Assembly: GCF_018739865.1 (NCBI RefSeq)
Contig: NZ_JADOER010000004.1
Span: 1-64,000, forward strand
Source of the DNA: Leptothoe kymatousa TAU-MAC 1615
GTDB lineage: Bacteria > Cyanobacteriota > Cyanobacteriia > Phormidesmidales > Phormidesmidaceae
DNA length: 64,000 nt
Direction of reading: 5' to 3'
Each line of letters opens with the position of its first letter. The first letter of the stretch is position 1. Shown piece after piece: positions 42,663 through 52,980 of this stretch. Below the pieces are notes generated by a model. That model had not been told where the DNA came from, searched no databases, and saw only the letters and a program-made list of their open reading frames with translations. A program made the translations under genes and the position numbers.

Positions 42663-44012
42663 TTATGATGTTTGAGTTGCTTGACCAGATAGCTCAGGTT
42701 GCCTCTCATAGCTCACTGTAGGTGGATAGTCAGCAGAGTCGTCACGCTCAGCCTCTTCAGCAGACCAGGTGGATAAAATTGGGATAGAAGATAGTGCTGC
42801 CCAGACGTACAAAATCCAGGAGTCTCTAACAAATAAATTGCTTTCCGTCATATTACTAAGGGTGAGGAAAACAAGAATAATAACTGGGCAAATTGCATAG
42901 GACTGTTTTGTGATTCGTACTAGTTGGACGGACTTTGTAACGGTAATAAAGAAGCTAATAAAAAATAGAATGCCCCCAATCCAACCAACGGCTAATAAGA
43001 TTTCTAGAAAACCACTGTGAGCATTGGGTGCTGGCCAGCCGACCAGTTGCCTCAAGAGGTCAGCGGGTCCTCCAGCCGGCCCCCAAAAACCCTCATATCC
43101 ATAGCCTAGAAAGGGTTTCTGTGAAACCATGTGCATGACCGCTGGCCAGAGCTCATCTCGACCTGAGATGTCAGTACCCTTTCCGAGAGCTCCTAGCAAT
43201 GCTTCAGCATTGGCTTGGATATAGACAATGGCTGATCCCGCGGTTAAAACAATGCTGCTGATGGCAATAACCATGAAGCGGTAGTTGAGCTTCAGCGCAT
43301 TGCAAACGAAGAACGTTAGCGCCATGGTGAATGATGCTAAGAGGGCGGTGGTTGACTTAGAGGCAATCACCATAAAGGCAGCCAGCAGAATACTAACCTT
43401 AATGATTTGTTTCCAATGGCCTTTGAATAAATTTATATACTGCGTGGTCAGTAAAAATACGGCTGATAGAGCCATCTGAGCGCCCAGTTTGTTTTTGTGG
43501 GTATATACGCCACGCCATGCACCGGTATGGGGTGGCACATGCATGACGCCCCATTTGGGCAGCAATGCGCCCATCAAGAAACATACGAATGTATTGATGC
43601 AGAGCGCAATGGCTAAAAATCGCAGCTGTTGTTTGAAACTAAAGCTGAAGGAAAAGAAAATGGCAAATGCGGTTGAACCTAGAAATAAAATACTTCGTCG
43701 CGAAGAGATATTGGGTCGAGCCGACCATTCAGGTGAAATGAAAATTAGTATTAAAAAGGCGACTAGCAATAGGGACTGTGGGCTGGATTTGAGTCGCGCT
43801 AGGATTAATTTCCAACGCAGAAGAATGCCTACGGTCGCCACCATATACAGCAGCATACTGATGGCTGGTAATAGGAAGTTGCTATTAGCTTCGCTAACAT
43901 CAACCAGCTGACCAGCACCACCGCTAGTAATTAAGTTGATAGGGTTACCTAGGAAGAACCAAAGGCCAAAGCAAACAAAAATGTATTCTATAATCCTTGG
44001 GATTTTCAACAT
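42663..44012 (-). CDS. O-antigen polymerase/ligase-like membrane protein (Wzy role)
   Basis: Seen: 449 residues with about eleven hydrophobic helices. The large loop typical of PF04932 carries YTHKNKLGAQMALSAVFL (with the HKN motif), and a later periplasmic part has NAHSGFLEILLAVGWIGG. This is the signature of Wzy-type polymerases and WaaL ligases. In an operon with flippase, Wzc and Wza the polymerase role is the natural reading. The C-terminal ~35 residues are polar and cytosolic. Confidence 0.85.
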   Translation of the reverse strand: MLKIPRIIEYIFVCFGLWFFLGNPINLITSGGAGQLVDVSEANSNFLLPAISMLLYMVATVGILLRWKLILARLKSSPQSLLLVAFLILIFISPEWSARPNISSRRSILFLGSTAFAIFFSFSFSFKQQLRFLAIALCINTFVCFLMGALLPKWGVMHVPPHTGAWRGVYTHKNKLGAQMALSAVFLLTTQYINLFKGHWKQIIKVSILLAAFMVIASKSTTALLASFTMALTFFVCNALKLNYRFMVIAISSIVLTAGSAIVYIQANAEALLGALGKGTDISGRDELWPAVMHMVSQKPFLGYGYEGFWGPAGGPADLLRQLVGWPAPNAHSGFLEILLAVGWIGGILFFISFFITVTKSVQLVRITKQSYAICPVIILVFLTLSNMTESNLFVRDSWILYVWAALSSIPILSTWSAEEAERDDSADYPPTVSYERQPELSGQATQTS

Positions 44013-44092
44013 GGTGGGCCCTATCAGGTATATGAATTACGACTTAATAATTTTCAAAGAAATAATGGAGTCACGATCTAAAATAAGCTGCT

Positions 44093-45028
44093 TTAAATGT
44101 TTAATTTGAACATATTAAAAGTCGCGAACTTAAAGTAAATCAAAATTGCTAGTGCGACGAGCTTTGGATTTTTATAAAGGTTTGGCCAATTACTAATCAA
44201 TGCTCGATTGACAAACGATACTCCTAAAAGAGCTGGTAGATCTAGGCGCAATGTCTGCCGTGCTAGATATTGTAACTGTGCAGATTGAGCCGCACTGTAG
44301 TGTTGCTCAACCAAGTTCGGCGCTACTTGACGGGCCTTTTGCATTAATTTTACCCAACCGTCTTCCATTTTTTTCAATGTGGATGAGAGGCCAGATGCAT
44401 GTAGGCGGTATTGCACGAGCACTTGGTCAATGCCTTCTAGTTTCCAATCGTTTTGGATGGCTAATCTAAATAGGAGGTCAATGTCTTCGTTATATTGCAT
44501 GGATTCATCAAATCCATTGAGGTCTTGGAAGACCGATTTACGAATGACAAGATTTGATGTGGTAACGGTTGGATTGCTGTAAAAAAGGTCTTGTGGGTTA
44601 ACCTCTTGCGCAATATTGTCTGTCAGCTTATTAGTTGTTTGACCATCGGATTCGATCAGTTCAACTCTTGAAAAACTAACCCCCACCTTGGGATTCTTTG
44701 CCATGTGGTTAACGTGAACTAATAACTTGTCTTTTAACCACAGGTCATCGGAATCTAGAAAGGCAACCAGGTCACCTTTTGCCAGTTGAGCCCCTAAATT
44801 ACGAGCTACAGAAACTCCACCATTCTCTTTAGAAATAAGACGAACGCGGCTGTCTTTCTGGCAAAAATCATTGACTACTTCAGCTGTGTTATCTTTTGAA
44901 CCATCGTCAATGACTAACAGTTCCCAGTGCTTATAGGATTGGTCGATAACAGCTTGAATGACCTCTGGCAGATAATCGGCTGCATTATAGGCGGGAATAA
45001 CAACAGAGACTAATAGATTTGAAGTCAT
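44093..45028 (-). CDS. GT2-type glycosyltransferase
   Basis: Seen: 311 residues. LVSVVIPAYNAADYLPEVIQ, LLVIDDGSKDNTAEVV, NGGVSVARNLGAQLAKGDLV and FLDSDDLWLKDKLLVH give a complete GT-A donor site with the DxD. The C-terminus ends in a hydrophobic helix (LVALAILIYFKFATFNMF). It lies between flippase and polymerase genes. Donor sugar unknown. Confidence 0.88.
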   Translation of the reverse strand: MTSNLLVSVVIPAYNAADYLPEVIQAVIDQSYKHWELLVIDDGSKDNTAEVVNDFCQKDSRVRLISKENGGVSVARNLGAQLAKGDLVAFLDSDDLWLKDKLLVHVNHMAKNPKVGVSFSRVELIESDGQTTNKLTDNIAQEVNPQDLFYSNPTVTTSNLVIRKSVFQDLNGFDESMQYNEDIDLLFRLAIQNDWKLEGIDQVLVQYRLHASGLSSTLKKMEDGWVKLMQKARQVAPNLVEQHYSAAQSAQLQYLARQTLRLDLPALLGVSFVNRALISNWPNLYKNPKLVALAILIYFKFATFNMFKLNI

Positions 45029-45078
45029 AGTAATAAGTTGACGTGAGTCATCAAAAATCTAGAATTAGTTAGCTGCGG

Positions 45079-46344
45079 TTAGGACGGTGAAAACGCCCCT
45101 CTGCCGGAAAACACAGATTTTGATGCCAAAAGTGTAAATACGGGAAGCAGTAGCAAGTGAAGTACTAATACTGTGGCTGCTACTATAAATGTATTAAACT
45201 GGGCCGCTACTAAAATGGCAGCGGTAAAGGCAGTAGTAAAGAATATATTCCATTTGAGTCCATCACCACCGCGATCTACCGTTAGCAGCAATTGCTCTGC
45301 CACCAGGGCAAACGGTCTGGGTAGGGCGGATAGGCAAATAAGGATCAGCACTGGAATGGCTGGAGCCCATTTGGCACTAAAGACAATAGGCACATAAATA
45401 GGAGCCAAGCTGCTTTGTAAAATAACCAACGGAAATATAATTCCTGCGCATATTTTGAGACTTCGCTTATAGCTCTTTTTCAGAGATGTAAGGCTGTCTC
45501 TTGCTTCGCACAGGTATGGGAATACCGAGTTAGATACCATATTGATTGCGGTCAAACTTAAGCCTAGCCCTGCGTTGAACGCAAAGAAATAAAGGCCTAA
45601 TTGGTCGACGCTGAAAAAGCGGCCAATTAACAGATAATCAATGTTAGATCTTAGGTAGTTCAGCATTTCAATACCCAGTGGGTATTTGGAAAAATGAAAT
45701 ATGTCTTCCCAACCTTTCAAGGTTATTTTACCGCTAGGTCGCCAAGAATGATTTTTTCTGTAGACAACTAACCAGCAAATTTGTGCAATGAGCAGTGCAG
45801 ATACAATGCTCCAAATCCCCATCCCCATCAGGGCTAAAACAACAATGAGAGTCTGACTAACAAAGGAGCTAAGCGCTGTCGCTATAGCTCCAACTTTTAG
45901 TTTGTTCTCTCGTCGTAATAGGGCATCTTGAATAGCGTAAAATGGATTAAATAGATAAATAGCCCCCATAATCATGATGGGCAAAGCTAAATTTTGATTG
46001 TCATAGAAAAAGGCAATGGGAAATGCCAGTAGGCATTGCAAGATAAAAATAGATAGGCAAAGGATCCAGTTGGTCCAATAGGCTGTATCTGGTAGGTATT
46101 TGATTTCTTCTTCGCTAGCTTGAATAATTTTGGGCGCAACGCCACCTTTTTGTATAAATACGTTTGCAAAATCGGTAATTGCAAATAAGATTGCCATTAG
46201 GCCGTATTCTTCGGTGCTAAATGCGCGGCCTAAGACTACGACAATTGCGATACGAATTACACGCCTAAAAATTTGGCTGGCTGTTAGCCAGCCAATATTT
46301 TTTACAAGCTTGTCAGAAAGCAAGTGCTTGAATTTGTTTTGCAT
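45079..46344 (-). CDS. Polysaccharide flippase (Wzx/PST family)
   Basis: Seen: 421 residues with about twelve membrane helices. The N-terminus KNIGWLTASQIFRRVIRIAI and LGRAFSTEEYGLMAILFAIT are typical of MOP-superfamily lipopolysaccharide/exopolysaccharide flippases. It would translocate the lipid-linked repeat unit to the periplasmic face for Wzy. 127 bases separate it from the wza-like gene upstream and 50 from the GT2 gene downstream. Confidence 0.88.
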   Translation of the reverse strand: MQNKFKHLLSDKLVKNIGWLTASQIFRRVIRIAIVVVLGRAFSTEEYGLMAILFAITDFANVFIQKGGVAPKIIQASEEEIKYLPDTAYWTNWILCLSIFILQCLLAFPIAFFYDNQNLALPIMIMGAIYLFNPFYAIQDALLRRENKLKVGAIATALSSFVSQTLIVVLALMGMGIWSIVSALLIAQICWLVVYRKNHSWRPSGKITLKGWEDIFHFSKYPLGIEMLNYLRSNIDYLLIGRFFSVDQLGLYFFAFNAGLGLSLTAINMVSNSVFPYLCEARDSLTSLKKSYKRSLKICAGIIFPLVILQSSLAPIYVPIVFSAKWAPAIPVLILICLSALPRPFALVAEQLLLTVDRGGDGLKWNIFFTTAFTAAILVAAQFNTFIVAATVLVLHLLLLPVFTLLASKSVFSGRGAFSPS

Positions 46345-46471
46345 TGTGGTGCAAGTTTTAGTTTAAAGCTAACTATAGTAAGTTTAGATTTGCTCCCTTC
46401 ATCTAGAGAAATACTGACTGCTTGCTTGGAGGTATGGTGTAGTAATTGGGGCTAAATTGGCTGAATTAAGC

Positions 46472-47677
46472 CTAGTTATTATTGTCGAAAATTCTGAACA
46501 GGAAGTTGAATGGATTCACTAGTCGTGCTGCTAAATCTAGCACGGAACCACTTCTTGTCTTCGGTACAACAATAACGTCACCATCTTGAACTTGATAGTC
46601 ATCTATCAAATTACGAAGATCTACTTCTTCTTGTAGTACTTCACCGGTAGTGTCATCCATCCGAACAAAAGCGACTGTTTTTAGTCTGGCATCGTCGGTG
46701 GGGCCACCTGCGATCGCAACAGCACTTGACAATGAGCTATTGGGCGGAACCGCTACTTCACCGGGGCTAGTAACCTCTCCAACAACGCGAACCCGAACAG
46801 TATCCGGCGCTAGGCTGGATGTTGCCAGTAAACGATTGTCAACCAGGGCTTCGCCTTCAGCCAATTTCGGCACAAAGACAGTATCTCCATCCCTCAGCAA
46901 CATATCCTCAGGAAGCGTGGCAGACCAAAGCGCATCCCAAAGATTAACTTTGCTGCGAGTGACGTTGCCATTGGGCATTTCACGAATAACAGTAACATCA
47001 CGTAGATCGGCTGTCCGCTTGATACCACCGGCTTCAACTAAAGCTCTACTCAGGGACGGGGGAGCATAGGCATAATTATTGTTCCCACCACCACCACGGG
47101 CAATGTTGGTTGTTTCCTGTAATTCCAAAGGTCCTGGACGATAAACTTCTCCAGCAACATTAATGACAACTGGTCGAAGGGCACTCAGGGTAACAGAAAC
47201 CGATGGCTCAACAAGAATTCGATTTAAGGCGGCTCGCAAATCTTGAGTCAGCTGGTCGGCTGTTTTACCGGCTGCAGACATATTGCCAATAATGGGCAGT
47301 ACGATGGAGCCATCGGGCAAGACAGATGTTGAACCCGTATATTCGTCATATCCGTAGACACTGATATCAATCAGATCACCAGGTCCTAATACATAGGTTG
47401 ATGCCAGGCTGCCACGAGGTTGTGTTGTGGCTGGCTCCACCATTTCTGTGGCGGGGATCTCTTCAATCTCTTCTAGGGGGGGGAGCCCAAACGGCAATGC
47501 TGGTTCGGTTGGAGGTGGGGCTTCCTGTAATGCTTGAGTACTCGCCGCTGGTGCAGCAGATTCAGCAGCGGCAGCCGTTTCCGCCAAGGACTGCGCACTT
47601 GCAGTGACTGGAAAACCACAGATCAAACCCAGAACTATGGGCACAACAGTGGGCAGACGATTATAACTAGGAATCAT
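46472..47677 (-). CDS. Outer-membrane polysaccharide export protein (Wza-like)
   Basis: Seen: 401 residues. The signal peptide is ~1-28 (VVPIVLGLICGFPVTASAQS, cut after ASA), followed by a Pro/Ala/Glu-rich linker, a Poly_export domain (YVLGPGDLIDISVYGYDEYTG, split as YVLGPGDLIDISV and YGYDEYTG) and two SLBB domains (INVAGEVYRPGPLEL, VRVVGEVTSPGEVAV). No lipobox is present, as is often so in cyanobacterial homologues. It forms the outer-membrane exit channel that docks on Wzc. It follows the kinase gene by 74 bases. Confidence 0.9.
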   Translation of the reverse strand: MIPSYNRLPTVVPIVLGLICGFPVTASAQSLAETAAAAESAAPAASTQALQEAPPPTEPALPFGLPPLEEIEEIPATEMVEPATTQPRGSLASTYVLGPGDLIDISVYGYDEYTGSTSVLPDGSIVLPIIGNMSAAGKTADQLTQDLRAALNRILVEPSVSVTLSALRPVVINVAGEVYRPGPLELQETTNIARGGGGNNNYAYAPPSLSRALVEAGGIKRTADLRDVTVIREMPNGNVTRSKVNLWDALWSATLPEDMLLRDGDTVFVPKLAEGEALVDNRLLATSSLAPDTVRVRVVGEVTSPGEVAVPPNSSLSSAVAIAGGPTDDARLKTVAFVRMDDTTGEVLQEEVDLRNLIDDYQVQDGDVIVVPKTRSGSVLDLAARLVNPFNFLFRIFDNNN

Positions 47678-47751
47678 AGGACGATTGTAATATCTGAGTA
47701 ATATCGAGGCTGTCCTGTTAGGAAGGAGGACAGTGGAGAGTCAGGTTATGT

Positions 47752-49974
47752 CTAGCGCGGTTGATGAGCCTTAACTGCATGATTACCATTGCTGGTCACA
47801 TCAACTAACTGTTGCGAACTAACGGTTACGTAGTCCTGATTTTTGGAAAAGTAGTGATCGGTCTTGCCTTTCACATGGATGCCATTGGCAACCAGACCCA
47901 AGACTGACTGGCGAGCCTGGGTGAGTAGTGCTTTGGTAGTGCGAATGCTGGCTGCATCTGCCATGCCAGGTTTCATCACCAGTAAAACGCCATCCGTTGC
48001 CCGACTGACTGTCAGGGTGTCAGACAGTCCGATAATCGGTGGCGTGTCGATGATGACATAGTTGTATGTCTGCTCACAGGCTTGGATCAGAGAGTTAATG
48101 TACTCCGAACCTAGAATTGCAAGCGGATCCAGAGGAATAATGCCAGCGGGAAGGATGTGAAGGTTGGGCTCTTTCACAACGATCACCTCTTGTAGAGGTA
48201 GTTCACCCGTGGCAAAGCTGCTCAGACCTTTGACATTAGGTAGATCCCAGATTTCATGTTGGATGGGGCGACGCAAGTCTGCATCTACAAGCAGCACCGA
48301 ATGCCCTAAATCAGCGAGTGTGACGGCTAAATTCGCCGCAACTTTCGATTTGCCTTCGCCTGCAACTGCGCTCGTGACGGTGACTGTTTGGACAGGTTTT
48401 TCTATCGCCGAAAACTTGAGATTAGCTTGCAGAGACTGATAGGCCTGTCTTACAGAGTAAGGCTGGGTTTCATCCCGAACAACAATTTCAGGCACATTTT
48501 TGCCTTTTAAACCTACATATCTGCAGGCTGGAATAACACCTAATAGGGGATATTCGTAAAGTTCTTGACCCTCTTGAACGGTCTTTACAGAGCTATCAAT
48601 GAGGTCCGCTAGGAAGGCCGCTATGACCCCTAGTAGGGCGCCACCAAAACAGCCAGCCATGAGGAACAGCTTGAGAGAAGGCCCTAGGGGCTTGGTCGGT
48701 AGGATGGCGGGGGAAATTACCCGAGCATTACCTGTATTTTGATTTTCCAAAACCCGAGCTTGTTGGAGATTTTGGAGCAAGGTTTCATAGGTGGTCTGGG
48801 CAATGTCAAGCCTACGCTCTAGCTCACGCTGTTGTCTTTCGAAAACAGGAATTAACCGCGCTCTGCTCTGTTGCTGAGTAATTGCACTATTGAGCTGTGA
48901 AACTTGCTGCGCGAAACCAGACTGCTCGCCTTCAAGCCTTAAGTAGCTGGCAATTAGGTCTTGCTCTAGCTGGCCAGACTGTAAGTCGTCGGCCGGTAGC
49001 TCCAGTTGCTGTGTAGTGCCTAGGGTTACGCCAATGCGGTCCCGTAAAAGGCTCTGCAACGCTACTTCCTGATTCCGTAGACCAACGACTTCAGGGTGCT
49101 CCTCGCGATAGCGCGTGCGTGCCAACGCCAAGTCAGACTGAATAGTCTGTAGCTGTAGCAAAGCATCTTGGATTCCTGGAGATTCGTTGATCAGACCGAC
49201 TGTGTAGGCTTCTTGGGTATTTAAATTCAGTTTTTCTTGAATTTGAGATGCCTGAGCCGTCCGATCGGCTAACTGAGACTGCAGCTGAATCCGTGTACTC
49301 TCTAAGGCGAAGAGTGACTCAACAAGATTTGTGGACTCTTCTTCAAGGTTGACAATCCCGTTGGTCTCTTTGAATCGGCGGAGGGCAGATTCAGCATCGC
49401 TCACCGCTGCTTCAGATTCGGGTAGCTGAGTGGTAATGAATTCCTGGGCGGCAACCGCAGCAGCGCGGTTGGCCTGAATATCATTCTGAATGTAGAGCTC
49501 AGTGATTGAGTTAACAATTGTTTTGGCTAACTCTGGATCATCGGATGTGTATGTGACATTCAGAACGTCAGTGCCTGGAATACCAGTTACCGTTAATTCT
49601 TTTAAGAGATCCTCAGGAGACAGGGTTTCACCTTCGTCATCCTCAAGATTTAATTTCTCGATTACCTCTTGGGCAATGGGAACGGAGCGGAAAACCTCAA
49701 TCTGGGTATCCAAGGGGTTATCCAGATTAGTTAGCGCCCGCAGCTCTCGGTTAGCTCCTTCCAATCCAACTAAAGAAGAGGCTTGGTTGGATAACTCAAA
49801 TAAGAGCTTTGCTTCGGCTTTGTATTTAGAGTCCTGCGTTACCCCAACACCAACCGCGGCGGCTGTTGTGAGGCCGAAAACTGTGAAAAGAATCAGCCAA
49901 CGGCGCTTGAGGACCAGCCAATACTTATTTAAATCTATCTCAATCTCTGGAACAGAGTTATCTTTAGATGCCAT
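47752..49974 (-). CDS. Polysaccharide co-polymerase with tyrosine autokinase domain (Wzc-like)
   Basis: Seen: 740 residues. Wzz domain with a first membrane helix at ~28-48 (ILFTVFGLTTAAAVGVGV). A long periplasmic coiled-coil region follows, then the second membrane helix at ~430-455. A BY-kinase domain completes the protein: Walker A VAGEGKSKVAANLAV, Walker A' VLLVDADLRRP, Walker B YVIIDTPP. The C-terminal tail has only two Tyr (HYFSKNQDYVTV) rather than a dense Tyr cluster. It controls chain length and couples polymerisation to export. First gene of the operon; a ~1-kb gene-free region lies upstream. Confidence 0.92.
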   Translation of the reverse strand: MASKDNSVPEIEIDLNKYWLVLKRRWLILFTVFGLTTAAAVGVGVTQDSKYKAEAKLLFELSNQASSLVGLEGANRELRALTNLDNPLDTQIEVFRSVPIAQEVIEKLNLEDDEGETLSPEDLLKELTVTGIPGTDVLNVTYTSDDPELAKTIVNSITELYIQNDIQANRAAAVAAQEFITTQLPESEAAVSDAESALRRFKETNGIVNLEEESTNLVESLFALESTRIQLQSQLADRTAQASQIQEKLNLNTQEAYTVGLINESPGIQDALLQLQTIQSDLALARTRYREEHPEVVGLRNQEVALQSLLRDRIGVTLGTTQQLELPADDLQSGQLEQDLIASYLRLEGEQSGFAQQVSQLNSAITQQQSRARLIPVFERQQRELERRLDIAQTTYETLLQNLQQARVLENQNTGNARVISPAILPTKPLGPSLKLFLMAGCFGGALLGVIAAFLADLIDSSVKTVQEGQELYEYPLLGVIPACRYVGLKGKNVPEIVVRDETQPYSVRQAYQSLQANLKFSAIEKPVQTVTVTSAVAGEGKSKVAANLAVTLADLGHSVLLVDADLRRPIQHEIWDLPNVKGLSSFATGELPLQEVIVVKEPNLHILPAGIIPLDPLAILGSEYINSLIQACEQTYNYVIIDTPPIIGLSDTLTVSRATDGVLLVMKPGMADAASIRTTKALLTQARQSVLGLVANGIHVKGKTDHYFSKNQDYVTVSSQQLVDVTSNGNHAVKAHQPR

Positions 49975-50969
49975 TGAACCTCACTGGGGAAAGGAACGAA
50001 CTACGACAAGAAGAATAATTTTATTGAATCGATATCAGAGGTTAAGGTCTGAATCTTCAGCTTGTATGAATTTCAATAATTAGCCTTGTTTCTGTCTCTG
50101 AGAAAGTACCGGAACATAGAATCTGCCTCACTAGTATAAACATGCATAAGTCACTCTAGAAAATGCAGGTACTACTTGGTGCCTCCTACAGAGTTATACC
50201 TATAGTTTCAAGTAACTCGCTGACTAACAGCGATCATTTGATAGGGTTACGAGAACTTTACGGCACGTACTGATTTTCTAAAAAGTCGATAAAGGTCGCT
50301 AGATATCATAGAAAATTGTTGGCGTCAATGGCTCCTCTGCTGTTACAGCTATTAGCTAACTTTTCGAGTTGACTATTCTGAATCAGAATATGTTTCTCTA
50401 TATGCCAAAAAACGTTTACGGGTTTCACGGGGTTGAGTGAAAATCCGCCAATAAATTTTTTAATTAAAAAGAAACCGTGTGGTGTTTCTTAATTGTGGTT
50501 TTTTCCCGCGATCGTGTGCTACACGAAATTCACCCTAGATGTTTTTCGAAATTAGTACAAGCTATATGAATTAACTGTGAATGTTTGATGCTGCTGATGG
50601 ATTTTGGATGAAGCTATTTCAATTAGCCCCTGTCAGATGCTAACCAAATCCTATCCAAAGGGAACCATAGGAAGGGAAATGATAGGGATGTACTAAGTAC
50701 TGCGATGTAAAGGACTGTCCTCCTATAACAAATATCGAGATCCGCTTTTAAGTTGCCCTACTTTAGGGAGGATCTCACGTTATGGGTGAAGACGCTACGG
50801 CGACCAGTACATGCCTGAATTAAGGACATTCTATCATTATCTGTGGTGCATTTGTCCTAAACCCCAAACCCATCAGTGGTTCTGTCTATATTGGCAGTCT
50901 TTACAATGCCTCTAGCTGCTGATATTTCTGGGCTTTATTTTTTCTTCCTAGGACAACTAATCCTCTGTG
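49975..50969. other. One-kilobase gene-free region upstream of the exopolysaccharide operon
   Basis: No supported frame on either strand. It must contain the promoter of the minus-strand wzc operon, and also the 3' end of the ABC exporter transcript. One weak hairpin AAGAAAC/GTTTCTT (50469-50490) is followed eight bases on by TTTTTT, readable on the plus strand. I recognise no riboswitch, tRNA or repeat. A long leader or small RNA is possible. Confidence 0.5.
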
Positions 50970-52790
50970 TCATTCCCTAAGGTCGGTAACGATATCTCCG
51001 GTTTGCTGTAGGCTATGTAACCGTTGATAGAGGCCTCCTTGGGTGAGGAGTTGATGGTGGTTGCCGATTTCGCTAATGTGCCCTTGGTCCAGTACGACGA
51101 TTTGGTCAGCTTCACGGACAGTGCTGAGGCGGTGGGCAATGATAATTAGGGTGCGGGTGCCGAAGAGCGATCGCATGGCTATCTGAATGGCCCTTTCTGA
51201 CTCATAGTCCAAACTAGATGTCGCTTCATCAAACACCAGCACATCTGGGTCCATAATCAGCGCCCTGGCAATACCAATGCGTTGACGTTGTCCGCCGGAT
51301 AAACGTACGCCCCGTTCGCCGACAGTGGTGAAATAGCCAAGGGGCATATTTTCAATAAAGTCATGGGCCTGGGCAATCCTACAGGCCCCATGGACTTGTT
51401 CCACGGTGGCATCAGGATTGCCATAGAGCAGGTTTTCCATCAGCGTGCCGTTGAAAATATCTACCTCCTGGTGCACGATAGCCAGCCGCCGTCGATAGCC
51501 GGTGATGTCCAAATGGCGTAGGTCCTGGCCATCGATTAAAATTGCGCCGCCATCGGGTTCAAAATATCTAAAGAGTAGTTTCACCAGTGTGGATTTTCCC
51601 GAGCCTGAACGCCCCACCAAAGCTACGGTTTGGCGAGGTTGAATCAAGAGTTCAATGTTCTGTAAAACGGGTTTGTGTGGGACATAGCCAAAGGTGAGCT
51701 GGTGGAAATGGACTTGACCTGTGAAGTGATAGTTGGGGGGATTGCCTGTGATTTGGCCTGCATCTGTGCCTGCCGGGAGGGCAATAAATTCCTGAAAGCG
51801 AGCCATGGCGCCGTAACGGCGAACGAACATCTCCGCTAAATTGCAGATCGGTTCCACTTCCGCATAGGCCATGCTAGACAGCGTGAGAATGGTGACAAAG
51901 TGGCCAAGGGAAATATTTCCCTCCACCGTTGCCCAAAGGGTAAGAGCTAGGACCCCAAAGGTACAGCTTTGTACCACCGTGCGTTGCCAGGTCCCCAGTT
52001 TCACATATCCCAGGTGAATGCGATAATCCACCACCTTAAACTCTCGGTTAAGCCGCTGGTGCTGTCGTTTAAGTTCTCGAGTTTCGGTGGCAAATGCTTT
52101 TACTGTTTTGATGTTGGTGATAATTTCCGAGGTGCGACTCTCGGTGTTCTCCATATATTTATCGATTTTCTCTTCTTGCAAGGACAACCCTTTGAGCCGC
52201 GACAAGCTATAGCTAAGAATGATGGTGAATGAGATTAACACCACGAGGGCAATGGGCCGGTCTAGGCAGGCGATAACGGCGAAGATCCCTAGGACCCTAA
52301 ACAGTTTGGGGATGAATTGACCCACAATTTCTGGATAGGTCCAGGTGTAATTGGCTAGCCCCTTGGCCACACGGGCGGCAATGCGCCCAGGGTTGTTTTC
52401 ATCGTAAAACTCCAGGGGTAACGTGAGGATCTTTTCTAGGGAACGACGGGCTTGGTCTCTTCGCGCTCGCAATGCCGTATCCCAGTTAAACCAAGCGCCG
52501 ATCCATGGTTGTATGGGGGCACGGCCAACGGAAATGACACACACTAATCCTAGGATTACCCATAGGGAGAATGTGGCGGTGTTTGGTCGCTCCAACACCC
52601 TGCTCATCCAGCTGATAAAACTCTCTAAAGGCTGGTCCAGGGGCTGCTTGGAGAGAACATTGAGTAGCTGGCCTATGGCATAGGGGACAAACAGATCCAG
52701 TATTTCAAAAGTCCCCATGGCTAGGGCATTGAGGGCTGTGGTTGGCCAATAGTTTCGATAGTATCTAAGGATGGAAAGAAACTTATCCAT
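50970..52790 (-). CDS. ABC-type exporter, fused membrane and ATPase domains
   Basis: Seen: 606 residues from the ATG at 52790, which has GGGAGG six bases upstream; an in-frame ATG at 52850 is less likely. About six membrane helices cover residues 1-310, followed by the ATPase domain: Walker A GRSGSGKSTLVKLLF, Q-loop VHQEVDIFNG, signature LSGGQRQRIGIARAL, Walker B VLVFDEATSSLDYES, and the H-loop His in IIIAHRLSTV. It works as a homodimer or as half of a heterodimer. The substrate cannot be read from sequence; lipid, peptide or drug export are all possible. No accessory membrane-fusion gene is adjacent. Confidence 0.9.
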   Translation of the reverse strand: MDKFLSILRYYRNYWPTTALNALAMGTFEILDLFVPYAIGQLLNVLSKQPLDQPLESFISWMSRVLERPNTATFSLWVILGLVCVISVGRAPIQPWIGAWFNWDTALRARRDQARRSLEKILTLPLEFYDENNPGRIAARVAKGLANYTWTYPEIVGQFIPKLFRVLGIFAVIACLDRPIALVVLISFTIILSYSLSRLKGLSLQEEKIDKYMENTESRTSEIITNIKTVKAFATETRELKRQHQRLNREFKVVDYRIHLGYVKLGTWQRTVVQSCTFGVLALTLWATVEGNISLGHFVTILTLSSMAYAEVEPICNLAEMFVRRYGAMARFQEFIALPAGTDAGQITGNPPNYHFTGQVHFHQLTFGYVPHKPVLQNIELLIQPRQTVALVGRSGSGKSTLVKLLFRYFEPDGGAILIDGQDLRHLDITGYRRRLAIVHQEVDIFNGTLMENLLYGNPDATVEQVHGACRIAQAHDFIENMPLGYFTTVGERGVRLSGGQRQRIGIARALIMDPDVLVFDEATSSLDYESERAIQIAMRSLFGTRTLIIIAHRLSTVREADQIVVLDQGHISEIGNHHQLLTQGGLYQRLHSLQQTGDIVTDLRE

Positions 52791-52980
52791 GCGATGCCTC
52801 CCAAGGTCATTGAACTCAATGACAGTTTTTGTAGTATTAGTAAACTTCAAGTGCGCTGTGTGCCACTAAGATCGGCCAGATGGTTGCAGTGCCCTAGGGC
52901 GGGCTTAGATCAGCGTGCAATGGAAGCTCTAGTGAATGGCAAGATCCTTTAGGTGCCTATCATAACGATTTGTTGCTCGG

